Source of the DNA: Microbacterium sp. XT11
Lineage (GTDB): Bacteria > Actinomycetota > Actinomycetes > Actinomycetales > Microbacteriaceae
Direction: 5' to 3'
DNA length: 64,000 bases
NCBI RefSeq assembly: GCF_001513675.1
Contig: NZ_CP013859.1
Location: forward strand, 2,791,081-2,855,080
The notes under the pieces are model-generated. The model did no database searches. It was not told the DNA's origin and was given only the letters and a program-made list of their open reading frames with translations. Positions 8,438 through 16,292 of the stretch are shown here, piece after piece; the stretch's first letter is position 1, and each line of letters begins with the position of its first letter. The translations under genes and the position numbers were made by a program.

Positions 8438-9757
8438 ATGGCCACCATCGCCCAGGCCCCCGTGATCGCCGTTCCGCGCACCGCCACGGCCACCACGCGA
8501 GACACCGGCATCGACTTCGTGCGCGCCCTCTGCATCCTGGGGGTGGTGCTGCTGCATTCCCTCATGGTCGGCGTGACTCTCACCCCGAACGGTCCGGTCT
8601 TCGACAACGCGAGCACCGGCACGTGGTGGATCGTGCCGGTGAGCTGGACGCTCCAGGTGATGCCGCTGTTCTTCATCATCGGCGGCTTCTCCGGACTCAC
8701 CGCGTATCGCCGTCAGCGAGGCCGCGGAGAGCCGGCATCCGTCTTCGTCGCCGGACGCGTGCACCGGTTGCTGCGTCCGGCGGTCGTCGCCGTCGCCCTC
8801 GCCGGCATCGCGCTGCTCTCCCTCGCGGCGGCCGGCGTCTCCCCCGAGCTCATCGCCGTCGCTGGGTTCCGATACGGCCAGCCGCTGTGGTTCCTGGCGG
8901 TGTTCCTGCTGTGCCAGGCGCTCCTGCCTGCGCTCGCGGCGGCGCACGAGCGGGCTCCGCGCCTCACGCTGGCCCTGCTCGCCGGGGCCGCGCTGAGCGT
9001 CGACGGCGTGCGGATCGCCACGGGTGCCGAGGCCGTCGGCTTCCTCAACCTCGCCTTCGTATGGCTGACCCTGAAGCAGCTGGGCTTCTTCTTCGCCGAC
9101 GGCTCGATCGACGCGCTCGGCCGGAAGGTGCGCGCCGTCACGGGGGTCGGCGCGATCGCTCTGCTCGTGGCCACGACGGCCGCCGGCGTCTACTCGCCCG
9201 ACCTCATCGCGAGCATCAACCCTCCCACCGGAGCGCTGCTGCTGGTCGGCATGGCCCACCTCAGCGCGCTCTCGCTGTTCCGCGACCGACTGAGGGCGAT
9301 CAGCCGCGCCCCGCTCGCGGCCTCGTTCAGCCGCTTCGTCAACGGCCGAGCGATGACCATCTACCTCTGGCACATGCCCGTGCTCCTCGCCATGGCCGGT
9401 GTCTCGGCGCTCGCGGCCCTGACCGCCGGCGTGCACCTCTCGACACCGAGCAGCCTCGGGTGGTGGATCGGTCGACCGCTCTGGCTCGGTGCGGCACTGG
9501 CGTTCGCCGCGCTCACGGCACTGCTCTTCACCCGCGCGGAGACCGCCCCGGCGCCCGCCGCGGCCACCGCGCCCGGCCGTCTCCTGGGCGCAGTGCTCCT
9601 CGGCGTCGCATCGGTGGGTCTGCTTCTCGTCGTGGGCACCTCGCCGATCACGGCGGCCGTCAGCGTCGGCGGACTCCTCTGTGCGCTCGCGCTCGCGCGG
9701 GACCCGGGTTCCGATCGCCGGAGGATCCGGATCGCACCTCCCGCGCTGCGCCGGTGA
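8438..9757 (+). CDS. acyltransferase family integral membrane protein
   Basis: This 439-residue protein has about ten membrane segments. The N-terminal TGIDFVRALCILGVVLLH, ending in His40, fits the membrane acyltransferase_3 family, which acylates sugars or envelope glycans with this His. An Arg-rich loop AYRRQRGRG and a second conserved-looking NGRAMTIYLWHMPVL segment near residue 305 add support. The ATG at 8438 follows a strong GAGGAGGAC ribosome site. Its 3' end overlaps the convergent ECF T-component gene by about 98 bases. Confidence 0.85.
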   Translation: MATIAQAPVIAVPRTATATTRDTGIDFVRALCILGVVLLHSLMVGVTLTPNGPVFDNASTGTWWIVPVSWTLQVMPLFFIIGGFSGLTAYRRQRGRGEPASVFVAGRVHRLLRPAVVAVALAGIALLSLAAAGVSPELIAVAGFRYGQPLWFLAVFLLCQALLPALAAAHERAPRLTLALLAGAALSVDGVRIATGAEAVGFLNLAFVWLTLKQLGFFFADGSIDALGRKVRAVTGVGAIALLVATTAAGVYSPDLIASINPPTGALLLVGMAHLSALSLFRDRLRAISRAPLAASFSRFVNGRAMTIYLWHMPVLLAMAGVSALAALTAGVHLSTPSSLGWWIGRPLWLGAALAFAALTALLFTRAETAPAPAAATAPGRLLGAVLLGVASVGLLLVVGTSPITAAVSVGGLLCALALARDPGSDRRRIRIAPPALRR

Positions 9758-10364
9758 CATCGGCCACAGGGTCGACGAGGCCGCGCGCCACGAGCGCATC
9801 GCCCACGGCATCCGCGTGGCGGAGCGTGCGCACCATGAGCGGCACGATCCACGCGACACGCAGTCGCACCCCCCTGGCGCGCTGTGCGTCGCGCACCTCG
9901 TCTGAGAGGGCCGCGATGACCGGAACGGCGGCGATCGTGAGGGAGACGACGAGAGCGACCGTCTCCGCATCGATTCCCACGCGCGCCGCCGGGCGGAGCA
10001 GACGACGCAGCACGCCGAGCAGGTCGCCCATCCGCGTCGTGAGGGTCAGCAGAGCCGCCAGCAGCACCACGGTGGCGACACGTGCGACGCCGACCACGGC
10101 TGCGGCCGGACCGATGAACAGCCAGAGCGCCGCGGCCAGCACCGCGATGACCGCTCGGAGCCGCCACACCTCCCCTGCGAGCACGGCGACCGGAAGACGT
10201 GCGACGAGGAACAGTCCGCACACCGCGCACAGGGCGGCGAACGCGATGCCGGGTTCACGCGGCAGCAGGGATGCCGCCGGGGCGAGCAGTGCGAGCAGAC
10301 CCAGCTTGAGAGCAGCCGGAGCACGATGGAGCACGCTCGAACCGGGGCGATAGAGCTGGATCAT
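9660..10364 (-). CDS. bioN: ECF transporter T component, biotin type
   Basis: This 234-residue membrane protein starts at an ATG overlapping the stop of the upstream ATPase gene. It has about five hydrophobic segments. The cytoplasmic coupling helices carry the T-component pattern: DEVRDAQRARGVRLR and then HADAVGDALVARGL, both with Ala-Arg-Gly. T components link the ATPases to the substrate-binding S protein, here BioY. Residues after about 200 are Arg-rich and overlap the acyltransferase gene on the other strand, so the extreme C-terminus may not be conserved. Confidence 0.85.
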   Translation of the reverse strand: MIQLYRPGSSVLHRAPAALKLGLLALLAPAASLLPREPGIAFAALCAVCGLFLVARLPVAVLAGEVWRLRAVIAVLAAALWLFIGPAAAVVGVARVATVVLLAALLTLTTRMGDLLGVLRRLLRPAARVGIDAETVALVVSLTIAAVPVIAALSDEVRDAQRARGVRLRVAWIVPLMVRTLRHADAVGDALVARGLVDPVADVTGAAREVRSGSSGDRNPGPARARAHRGVRRR

Positions 10365-11053
10365 GCGCACAGCCGGCGGTAAGCGCGGATCACACCGGCC
10401 GGCTCCCCCACCGCGCAGAGCCGTCCGCCGTCGAAGAGGAGAGCCTCGTCGCAGCGGGCCGCCAGCTCGAGGTCGTGAGTGACGACGACGACCCTGGCCT
10501 CCTGCGCGAACAGCAGATCGCCGATCCGCCTCGCATTGCGCAGGTCGAGCAGCGTCGTCGGCTCATCGGCGACGACGAGGTCGGGTGCGGCGATGAGAAC
10601 GGCCGCCAGGGCGAGGAGTTGCTTCTGACCGCCGGACAGCGCAGCCGCCGGGTCGTCCGCGTGAGCGGCGAGGCCGTGCTCCTCGAGGGTCGAGCGCACG
10701 CGTCTCCGAACCTCCTCCCGCGATCGTCCGCGCAGCGAGAGCGCCAGGTCCTCCGCCGGGGTGGGCATGAGGATCTGCGCCTGCGGGTCGCTGAACACGA
10801 ACCCGACACGTCGCCGCACGGCGGTGCGCTGCCGCACCGTGTCCATGCCGTAGACCGAGACGCTGCCCTGCGACGGGTCGATCAGGCCGTTCAGCAGTCG
10901 GGCGAACGTGGACTTCCCCGACCCGTTCGCGCCGATCACCGCGGTCCGCGGTGCGTCAAGGGCGACCGAGACGCCGTCGAGGATCCGGCGGCCGCCGCGC
11001 ACGACCGACACGCCGTCGAGGGCGACCGCAGGGCAAGGGGCTTCAGACCGCAC
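10361..11053 (-). CDS. bioM: ECF transporter ATPase, biotin type
   Basis: This 230-residue ABC ATPase has Walker A GANGSGKST at residues 41-49, signature LSGGQKQLLAL and Walker B VVADEPTTLLDL. The Q-loop segment VFSDPQAQI is typical of ECF A components. It lies between bioY and bioN in a three-gene set, all on the minus strand, which defines a biotin ECF module with a dedicated ATPase. The frame opens further upstream to 11080. I prefer the GTG at 11053, which overlaps the end of bioY by eleven bases, but the start is uncertain. Confidence 0.85.
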   Translation of the reverse strand: MRSEAPCPAVALDGVSVVRGGRRILDGVSVALDAPRTAVIGANGSGKSTFARLLNGLIDPSQGSVSVYGMDTVRQRTAVRRRVGFVFSDPQAQILMPTPAEDLALSLRGRSREEVRRRVRSTLEEHGLAAHADDPAAALSGGQKQLLALAAVLIAAPDLVVADEPTTLLDLRNARRIGDLLFAQEARVVVVTHDLELAARCDEALLFDGGRLCAVGEPAGVIRAYRRLCA

Positions 11054-11633
11054 GAGCCTGTGCGCGCTCGGCGATCGCATCGCCTGACCCGAAAGCCGGG
11101 GGATACGCGCGGGCGAGCGTGAGCGTCAGAACGGTGGCGGCTGCGGCCTTGAGGAGATCGCCCGGAAGGAACGCCACGGTGGAGAGCGCGGTGGGGACGA
11201 CGTCGACGCCGAGCACCAGCGCCTGCACCGGCACCCCGCACAGATACACGACCGCGATCCCCCCTCCCACGGTGGCGAGCCCGATGCGCCACCAGCTGAG
11301 CGGGCCGGAGCGGACGATGAGACCGATCACGACGGCCCCGAGCACCCAGCCGAGCAGGTATCCGGCCGTGGGGCCGACGAACACGCCGAGGCCTCCCCTG
11401 CCGCCGGCGAGCACCGGGAGTCCGACTGCCGCGAGCACGAGGACGAGGAGCACGGCAAGCGGTGCACGCCGAGGCCCGAGCACGGTGCCGGCGAGCATCA
11501 CGCCGAGGGTCTGCGCTGTGATGGGCACGCCGCCGGGCAACGGGATGGTGACCGTGCCGAGCACGACGATGAGTGCCGCGAACACCGCTATGCGCGCGAG
11601 ATCGCGCACGAGATCGTTCCGTCCGTCGTTCAT
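11043..11633 (-). CDS. bioY: biotin transporter substrate-binding S component
   Basis: This 196-residue membrane protein has six hydrophobic segments. The pattern TIPLPGGVPITAQTLGVMLAG is characteristic of BioY, and GVFVGPTAGYLLGW and FLPGDLLKAAAA follow. It binds biotin at high affinity. The ATG at 11633 follows GAAAGGA. The frame opens earlier, but that would run through the operator region. Two palindromes lie just upstream and a TetR regulator is divergent, so expression is probably biotin-controlled. Confidence 0.92.
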   Translation of the reverse strand: MNDGRNDLVRDLARIAVFAALIVVLGTVTIPLPGGVPITAQTLGVMLAGTVLGPRRAPLAVLLVLVLAAVGLPVLAGGRGGLGVFVGPTAGYLLGWVLGAVVIGLIVRSGPLSWWRIGLATVGGGIAVVYLCGVPVQALVLGVDVVPTALSTVAFLPGDLLKAAAATVLTLTLARAYPPAFGSGDAIAERAQARAV

Positions 11634-11670
11634 GAGGGTCCTTTCGCACGGCCGACCAGGATCGGCCACC

Positions 11671-11698
11671 TGAACAGTGTTCACCTGAACGGTGTTCA
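11671..11698 (+). promoter_or_regulatory. tandem BioQ-like operators between bioY and tetR gene
   Basis: Two 13-bp palindromes, TGAACAGTGTTCA (11671-11683) and TGAACGGTGTTCA (11686-11698), lie two bases apart, so their starts are 15 bp apart. They have the form TGAAC-N3-GTTCA. This resembles the TGAAC-N3-GTT core I recall for BioQ in Corynebacterium. They precede the TATAAT hexamer of the TetR gene and lie 38-65 bases before the bioY start. One repressor could therefore control both directions. Binding is inferred. Confidence 0.7.
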
Positions 11699-11699
11699 C

Positions 11700-11705
11700 T
11701 ATAAT
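11700..11705 (+). promoter_or_regulatory. -10 box TATAAT of the TetR regulator gene
   Basis: A perfect TATAAT begins two bases after the second operator, and only six bases separate it from the ATG at 11712. Transcription would start at or within a base of the ATG, so the mRNA is probably leaderless, as is common in actinobacteria. Confidence 0.6.
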
Positions 11706-11711
11706 GGCGAC

Positions 11712-12290
11712 ATGACCCCGGCTCACAACCCGGTCCGGCACGACCGTGACGGAGTGGCGCGCGTCGCGCTCGCCCTGCTCGACGAGGTGGGCCTGGCCGA
11801 CCTCTCCATGAGGCGCATCGCGTCGCGCCTCGACGTGCAGCCGAGCGCACTGTACTGGCACTTCAGCAGCAAGCAGGAGCTGCTGGCGGAACTGGCCGAC
11901 CGCATCACCGCGGATGTGCGCGTCGGCGATTCGGACGTGCTCGCCACGGCGCGCGCGATCCGCGATGCCCTTTTCACCTATCGCGACGGCGCAGAGCTGG
12001 TGCTGAGCACGTACGCCCTCCAGCTGGGTTCACGACACGCCCATGCGGTGCTCGAGCAGGCACTCGGCGACCGAGCAGACAGCCGCGACAGGGCGACCGC
12101 GCTGCTGCACTTCATCCTCGGTCATGCCACTCTCGTGCAGCAGCGCATGCACGCCGACAGCTATGGCGCGGCAGGCACGGGCGACAGCCATGACGCGACC
12201 GCCGGACTTGACGAGGTGTTCGACCTCGGCGTTCGAGCCCTGGCGGGCGCCGTCAGCTCGAGCGCTCCTCTGCCGCGTGTCCGAGCCTGA
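11712..12290 (+). CDS. TetR-family regulator, probable biotin repressor (BioQ-like)
   Basis: This 192-residue protein has an N-terminal TetR HTH (LSMRRIASRLDVQPSALYWHF, about residues 34-54) and a helical ligand domain. It is divergent from bioYMN, and tandem palindromes lie between the two. The placement and the TGAAC-N3-GTTCA operators suggest it is the biotin regulator BioQ, repressing itself and the transporter. TetR family membership is clear; the biotin role is inferred. Its last 38 bases overlap the convergent MFS gene. Confidence 0.82.
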   Translation: MTPAHNPVRHDRDGVARVALALLDEVGLADLSMRRIASRLDVQPSALYWHFSSKQELLAELADRITADVRVGDSDVLATARAIRDALFTYRDGAELVLSTYALQLGSRHAHAVLEQALGDRADSRDRATALLHFILGHATLVQQRMHADSYGAAGTGDSHDATAGLDEVFDLGVRALAGAVSSSAPLPRVRA

Positions 12291-13623
12291 GTCCCGGCAC
12301 CGCCGCGACCAGCACCAGCACCGCGCACAGGGCGAACACCGCACTGAAGGCGCTCACCCCGCCGCCGAGCGACGCGACGACGAGTCCGGCGAGAGCGATC
12401 GCCGCGGCTGATCCCGTGGCGTCCGAGATCGACAACGCCGACGAGTTGAACCCCTGATCCGCCTCTGTCGAATAGGCGAGCGTGAGCACGGTCAGACGCG
12501 GGTACAGCAGCCCCATCCCCCCGCCACCGAACGCCCAGCCGAGGATCACGAGCAGAGGAGAGCCGCCGAGCACGGCGGCGGCGAACACGCTCGCCACCGC
12601 GACCATCACGAGACCCAGGCTGATGAACGCGATGCGCGTGTTGCCGAGCCGATCGCCGAACCGGCCCTGAACCGCCGAGGCACCGGCCCAGGCGAACGCC
12701 GCGAGCATGAGCGCGATCCCCGCCCAGGTCGCCGAGAATCCGAACCGCTCGATCAGCAGGTATGGCACGTACGCCTCGGCGGCGAAGAACGCGCCGGCTG
12801 CGATCCCGCGCATGAGCACGACGCTCGGAAGCCCTGCGGCTGCACGCAGCGTGCCGCGAGGGACGAGCGGGAGTATCGCCAGCCCGATGACCGCCACCGC
12901 CACGATCGCGGCGGGCCAGCGCGCCGCCTCGGCGAGGTCGGCGGAGAACCCGACGGACACGGCGGCGATGGCCACGATCGTCGCAAGGAGCAGGCGGCGC
13001 ATCAGCGCTCTTCGGTCCTGCGGCTCTCCGTGACCGAGGTCGACACCGCGGAGCCGCACCACGATCATCGCGAACGCCACGGCGGTGAGCACGGCGACGC
13101 CCAGGAACGCCCAGCGCCAGTCGATGTACTCCGCCACGGCCCCGGCGAGGAAGGGACCGACCATCGACGGCACGACCCACGCCGCAGCGAAGGCGGCGAA
13201 CACCCGCCCGTGGAGCTGCGGAGGGTAGAGACGCGCCACGACCACGTACAGCGCGACCGTCTGACCGCCGGCCCCGAGGCCCTGCACGAGTCGGCCCAGC
13301 AGGAACTGGTGCATGGTCACAGCGAACCCCGAGACGAGGAGGCCTGCGATGAAGAGCGAGACGGCCGCGTAGAGCGCGCCGCGTGGTCCGCGCGCGTCAG
13401 ACCAGGCACCCGTCGCGACCATTCCGATCACGCTCGTCGCCAGCGTTCCGGCGAAGGCGACCGCATACAGCGACTCTCCGTCGAGCGCCTCGCTCACGAT
13501 AGGCATCACCGTGGTCACCGCGAGCGACTCGATGGCCGCCAGGAAGATCAGGGCGACCGCGCCCGCCGTCACCCACAGCCGCTCACGGTCCCAGATCGAA
13601 GCTGCGGCCCGCGTATCCGTCAT
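12253..13623 (-). CDS. MFS transporter (drug-exporter type)
   Basis: This 456-residue protein has about 14 hydrophobic segments. It carries MFS motifs including ATGAWSDARGPRGAL (motif A-like, about residues 70-85) and LGRLVQGLGAGGQTVALYVV (motif B-like). ESLAVTTVMPIVSEAL near the start is typical of the DHA2 drug-proton antiporters. Its ATG overlaps the stop of the upstream aminotransferase-fold gene (ATGA), so the two are coupled and may share a substrate. The substrate is unknown. Confidence 0.82.
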   Translation of the reverse strand: MTDTRAAASIWDRERLWVTAGAVALIFLAAIESLAVTTVMPIVSEALDGESLYAVAFAGTLATSVIGMVATGAWSDARGPRGALYAAVSLFIAGLLVSGFAVTMHQFLLGRLVQGLGAGGQTVALYVVVARLYPPQLHGRVFAAFAAAWVVPSMVGPFLAGAVAEYIDWRWAFLGVAVLTAVAFAMIVVRLRGVDLGHGEPQDRRALMRRLLLATIVAIAAVSVGFSADLAEAARWPAAIVAVAVIGLAILPLVPRGTLRAAAGLPSVVLMRGIAAGAFFAAEAYVPYLLIERFGFSATWAGIALMLAAFAWAGASAVQGRFGDRLGNTRIAFISLGLVMVAVASVFAAAVLGGSPLLVILGWAFGGGGMGLLYPRLTVLTLAYSTEADQGFNSSALSISDATGSAAAIALAGLVVASLGGGVSAFSAVFALCAVLVLVAAVPGLRLGHAAEERSS

Positions 13624-14774
13624 CGGTCGACGAGGGCCGCGATGCGCGTCACGGCTTCCGTGAGGATCTCCGGGCTCGTGCCGAAGTTCAGGCGCACATA
13701 CCCGCGGCCCTCGTCGCCGAAGGCGGGTCCGTAGTGCAGCGCGACCTTCGCCTCGGTGAGGATGCGACGCGCGGGGTTGTCGCCCCAGCCCAGTGCGGTC
13801 AGGTCGATCCAGGCCAAGTAACCCGCGGCCGGGATGCGGTACCGCGCGCCCGGGATGTGTGTTGCGAGGAGATCCTCGAGCAGCACGCGGTTCTCATCGA
13901 GCGTGCGCAGAAGCCCGTCGAGCCAGGCATCGCTCTCCGGAGAGAACGCCGCGGTGGCGGCGAGCAACCCGAACTGCCCCGTGCGCCATTCGACCTCGAC
14001 CGGAAGGCCGCGCACGACCGCGGTCGTCGCGTCGTCCGCCGTGACCATGAGGGCGCACTTGAGCCCGGCCAGGTTGAATGCCTTGCTGGCGCTCACCACC
14101 GCATAGCCGACGCGCTGCGCGGCCTCGCCCGCATCGAGGAAGGGGGTGAAGCCGGTTCCCGGCTGCGCGAGGGGCGCGTGGATCTCGTCGGACACCACGG
14201 AGGCGCCGAACTCGTCGGCCAGCTCCGCCAGCGCGACGAGCGTGTCGCGGTCATGCACCGTGCCGGTCGGGTTGTGCGGGTTGCAGAGCAGCATCGCCGT
14301 GGCACCGTCCTCGAACGCGGAACGGATGCCGTCGAGGTCGAGCTCCCACCCCGTGCCTGTATCGCGCAGGGGCACGCGGAGCACCTCTGCCCCGGCTTCC
14401 GCGACCAGGTCGTAGAACGGCGGATACACCGGAGGCGTCACCACCACCCGCTCACCGGGCTGCACGACGCGCCGCAGCAGCTCGACGATGCCCATGCTCA
14501 CGTCGGCGGTCGTGCGCATGCGAGCCGGGTCGGGAGACCATCCGTAGCGACGTTCGGCGAAGCCCGCGAACGCGGCGGGGAGCGGAGTCCGCGAAGCGAT
14601 GTATCCGGTGTCGCCGAGGTCGACGGCACGCTGCAACGCGGCCTTCACCGTCGGAGCCAGCGGGAAGTCCGTCTCCGCCACGAAGAGCGGCAGCACATCC
14701 GAGGGGTACTCCCGCCACTTCTCGCTCGTGCGTTCGCGCAGCTCGCTCAGCGGCAGCGCCGTCACCTGCAGCAT
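13620..14774 (-). CDS. PLP-dependent aminotransferase-fold enzyme, MalY/PatB-type C-S lyase
   Basis: This 384-residue fold-type I enzyme has the PLP lysine at Lys231 (VSASKAFNLAGLK), CNPHNPTG at 164-171 and Asp196 in VSDEIHAPL. The last motif, together with RRYGWSPDP and LPLFVAETDFPLAP, points to MalY/PatB cystathionine beta-lyases rather than true aminotransferases. It would release homocysteine or thiols from cysteine conjugates. Coupling to an exporter leaves open a detoxification role. Confidence 0.8.
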   Translation of the reverse strand: MLQVTALPLSELRERTSEKWREYPSDVLPLFVAETDFPLAPTVKAALQRAVDLGDTGYIASRTPLPAAFAGFAERRYGWSPDPARMRTTADVSMGIVELLRRVVQPGERVVVTPPVYPPFYDLVAEAGAEVLRVPLRDTGTGWELDLDGIRSAFEDGATAMLLCNPHNPTGTVHDRDTLVALAELADEFGASVVSDEIHAPLAQPGTGFTPFLDAGEAAQRVGYAVVSASKAFNLAGLKCALMVTADDATTAVVRGLPVEVEWRTGQFGLLAATAAFSPESDAWLDGLLRTLDENRVLLEDLLATHIPGARYRIPAAGYLAWIDLTALGWGDNPARRILTEAKVALHYGPAFGDEGRGYVRLNFGTSPEILTEAVTRIAALVDR

Positions 14775-14818
14775 CCGTCATCCCTCCGCATCGGCCGCAC
14801 GTCGCACGGCCCATGTCA

Positions 14819-14852
14819 GAACGGAGCAGCGCCGTTCGGCGCTGCTCCGTTC
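14819..14852 (-). terminator. Rho-independent-like terminator of the suf operon
   Basis: A perfect 15-bp inverted repeat (14819-14833 with 14838-14852, GTTC loop) lies four bases past the sufT stop codon. It would end the sufBD-Rieske-CT transcript before the promoter region of the MalY gene. No long T run follows, as is common in high-GC genomes. Confidence 0.75.
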
Positions 14853-14855
14853 GAG

Positions 14856-15185
14856 TCAGATCGCGAACCCGAGAGCCCGCATCATGTCGCGGCCGTCGTC
14901 GGTGATCCGCTCCGGACCCCACGGCGGCATCCAGACCCAGTTGATGCGGAAGCGATCCACGACGTTGTCCAGCGCCTGCGCCGTCTGCTCCTCGAGCACG
15001 TCGGTGAGCGGGCAGCCCGCACTGGTGAGCGTCATGTGGATAACGAGCGCGTCGTTCTCCTCGTCCCACGCGAGGTCATAGATGAGGCCGAGGTCGACGA
15101 CGTTGATCCCGAGTTCGGGATCCATGACGTCTTTGAGCGCCTCGGTGACCTCGTCGTACTTCTCCGCGGTGAGCGTGGCTGTCAT
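14856..15185 (-). CDS. sufT: SufT-like Fe-S assembly factor (DUF59/MIP18)
   Basis: This 109-residue protein has the DUF59 core: DPELGINVVDLGLIYDLAW and TLTSAGCPLTDVLEEQ. Cys58 is the conserved Cys. SufT proteins act in maturation or transfer of Fe-S clusters. It is the last gene of the suf operon, ten bases after sufC, and a perfect hairpin follows its stop. Confidence 0.88.
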   Translation of the reverse strand: MTATLTAEKYDEVTEALKDVMDPELGINVVDLGLIYDLAWDEENDALVIHMTLTSAGCPLTDVLEEQTAQALDNVVDRFRINWVWMPPWGPERITDDGRDMMRALGFAI

Positions 15186-15194
15186 GCGATCAGC

Positions 15195-15965
15195 CTACGC
15201 CTCGATCGGAGCGGCAGGGTCGAGGAAGCGGTCGTAGCCCTCGTCCTCGAGGCGGTCGGCCAGCTCGGGGCCGCCCTCCTCGACGATCTTGCCAGCGACG
15301 ACGACGTGCACGAAGTCGGGACGGATGTAGCGGAGGATGCGCGTGTAGTGCGTGATGAGCAGCACGCCGAGACCCGTGGCCTCCTTGGCGCGGTTCACGC
15401 CTTCGGAGACGATCTTCAGCGCGTCGACGTCGAGGCCGGAGTCGGTCTCGTCGAGCACGGCGAACTTGGGCTTGAGCACCTCGAGCTGCAGGATCTCGTG
15501 ACGCTTCTTCTCTCCACCGGAGAAGCCCTCGTTGACGTTGCGCTGCGCGAACTTCGGGTCCATGCGCAGGTTGGCCATCGCCTCCTTGACCTCCTTGGTC
15601 CAGGAGCGGATCGACGGAGCCTCGCCGTCGAGCGCGGTCTTCGCCGTGCGGAGGAAGTTCGTCACGGTCACACCCGGGATCTCCACCGGGTACTGCATCG
15701 CGAGGAACAGGCCGGCGCGCGCACGCTCGTCGACACTCATCTCCAGGACGTCCTCACCATCGAAGGTGATGGAACCGGAGGTCACGGTGTACTTCGGGTG
15801 CCCTGCGATGGTGTAGGCCAGCGTCGACTTGCCGGAGCCGTTGGGTCCCATGATGGCGTGCGTCTCACCGGTGCGCATCGTGAGGGTGATCCCGTTGAGG
15901 ATGGGGGTGGTCCCCGCATCGGTCTCGACCGTCACATGCAGGTCGCGGATCTCGAGAACAGACAT
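15195..15965 (-). CDS. sufC: Fe-S cluster assembly ATPase SufC
   Basis: This 256-residue ABC ATPase has no membrane part. Walker A GPNGSGKST is at residues 40-48, signature FSGGEKKRHEILQ follows, and AVLDETDSGLDVDALK is the Walker B/D-loop. The DETDSGLD sequence is diagnostic of SufC. It forms SufBC2D with the two scaffold proteins encoded upstream. It starts directly after the Rieske gene stop. Confidence 0.95.
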   Translation of the reverse strand: MSVLEIRDLHVTVETDAGTTPILNGITLTMRTGETHAIMGPNGSGKSTLAYTIAGHPKYTVTSGSITFDGEDVLEMSVDERARAGLFLAMQYPVEIPGVTVTNFLRTAKTALDGEAPSIRSWTKEVKEAMANLRMDPKFAQRNVNEGFSGGEKKRHEILQLEVLKPKFAVLDETDSGLDVDALKIVSEGVNRAKEATGLGVLLITHYTRILRYIRPDFVHVVVAGKIVEEGGPELADRLEDEGYDRFLDPAAPIEA

Positions 15966-16292
15966 TCAAACTTCCTTCGTCACAGTCGGGTCGATGAGCA
16001 CGTCGTCGCCGTCGATCTCGACGACATAGACCGGGACGGGCTCGAAAGCGGGGAGATTCTGGGGCTTGCCGGTGGTGAGGGAGAACGCCGAGCCGTGTGC
16101 CCAGCACTCGACCGTGTCACCCTCGACGAAGCCCTCGGAGAGGGAGATGTCGCCGTGCGTGCAGGTGTCGCCGATCGCATGGATGACACCCTGTGAGTCC
16201 TTGATGACCGTGATCGGCACGCCCGCCGGCTCGACGCGCAGCGGCGTGTCGGTCTCGAGGTCGGCGACGCCGCACACGCGCTCGGCCGTCAC
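15966..16292 (-). CDS. Rieske-type ferredoxin in suf operon
   Basis: This 108-residue protein binds a Rieske [2Fe-2S] cluster through Cys44-x-His46 (CTHGD) and Cys63-x2-His66 (CWAHG). It resembles the ferredoxin subunit of non-heme dioxygenases. Placed between sufD and sufC, with four-base overlap to sufD and none to spare before sufC, it is more likely an electron donor or partner of the assembly machinery. This position is usual in Micrococcales as I recall it. Its role in assembly is unproven. Confidence 0.85.
   Translation of the reverse strand: MTAERVCGVADLETDTPLRVEPAGVPITVIKDSQGVIHAIGDTCTHGDISLSEGFVEGDTVECWAHGSAFSLTTGKPQNLPAFEPVPVYVVEIDGDDVLIDPTVTKEV

Noticed and set aside
13734..16196. 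Very long plus-strand open frame (820 codons) opposite malY, sufT and sufC
   Set aside because: It is antisense to recognised genes and has the Arg/Gly/Val-rich make-up of high-GC shadow frames. The same holds for 21886-23958 on the minus strand, opposite tkt.
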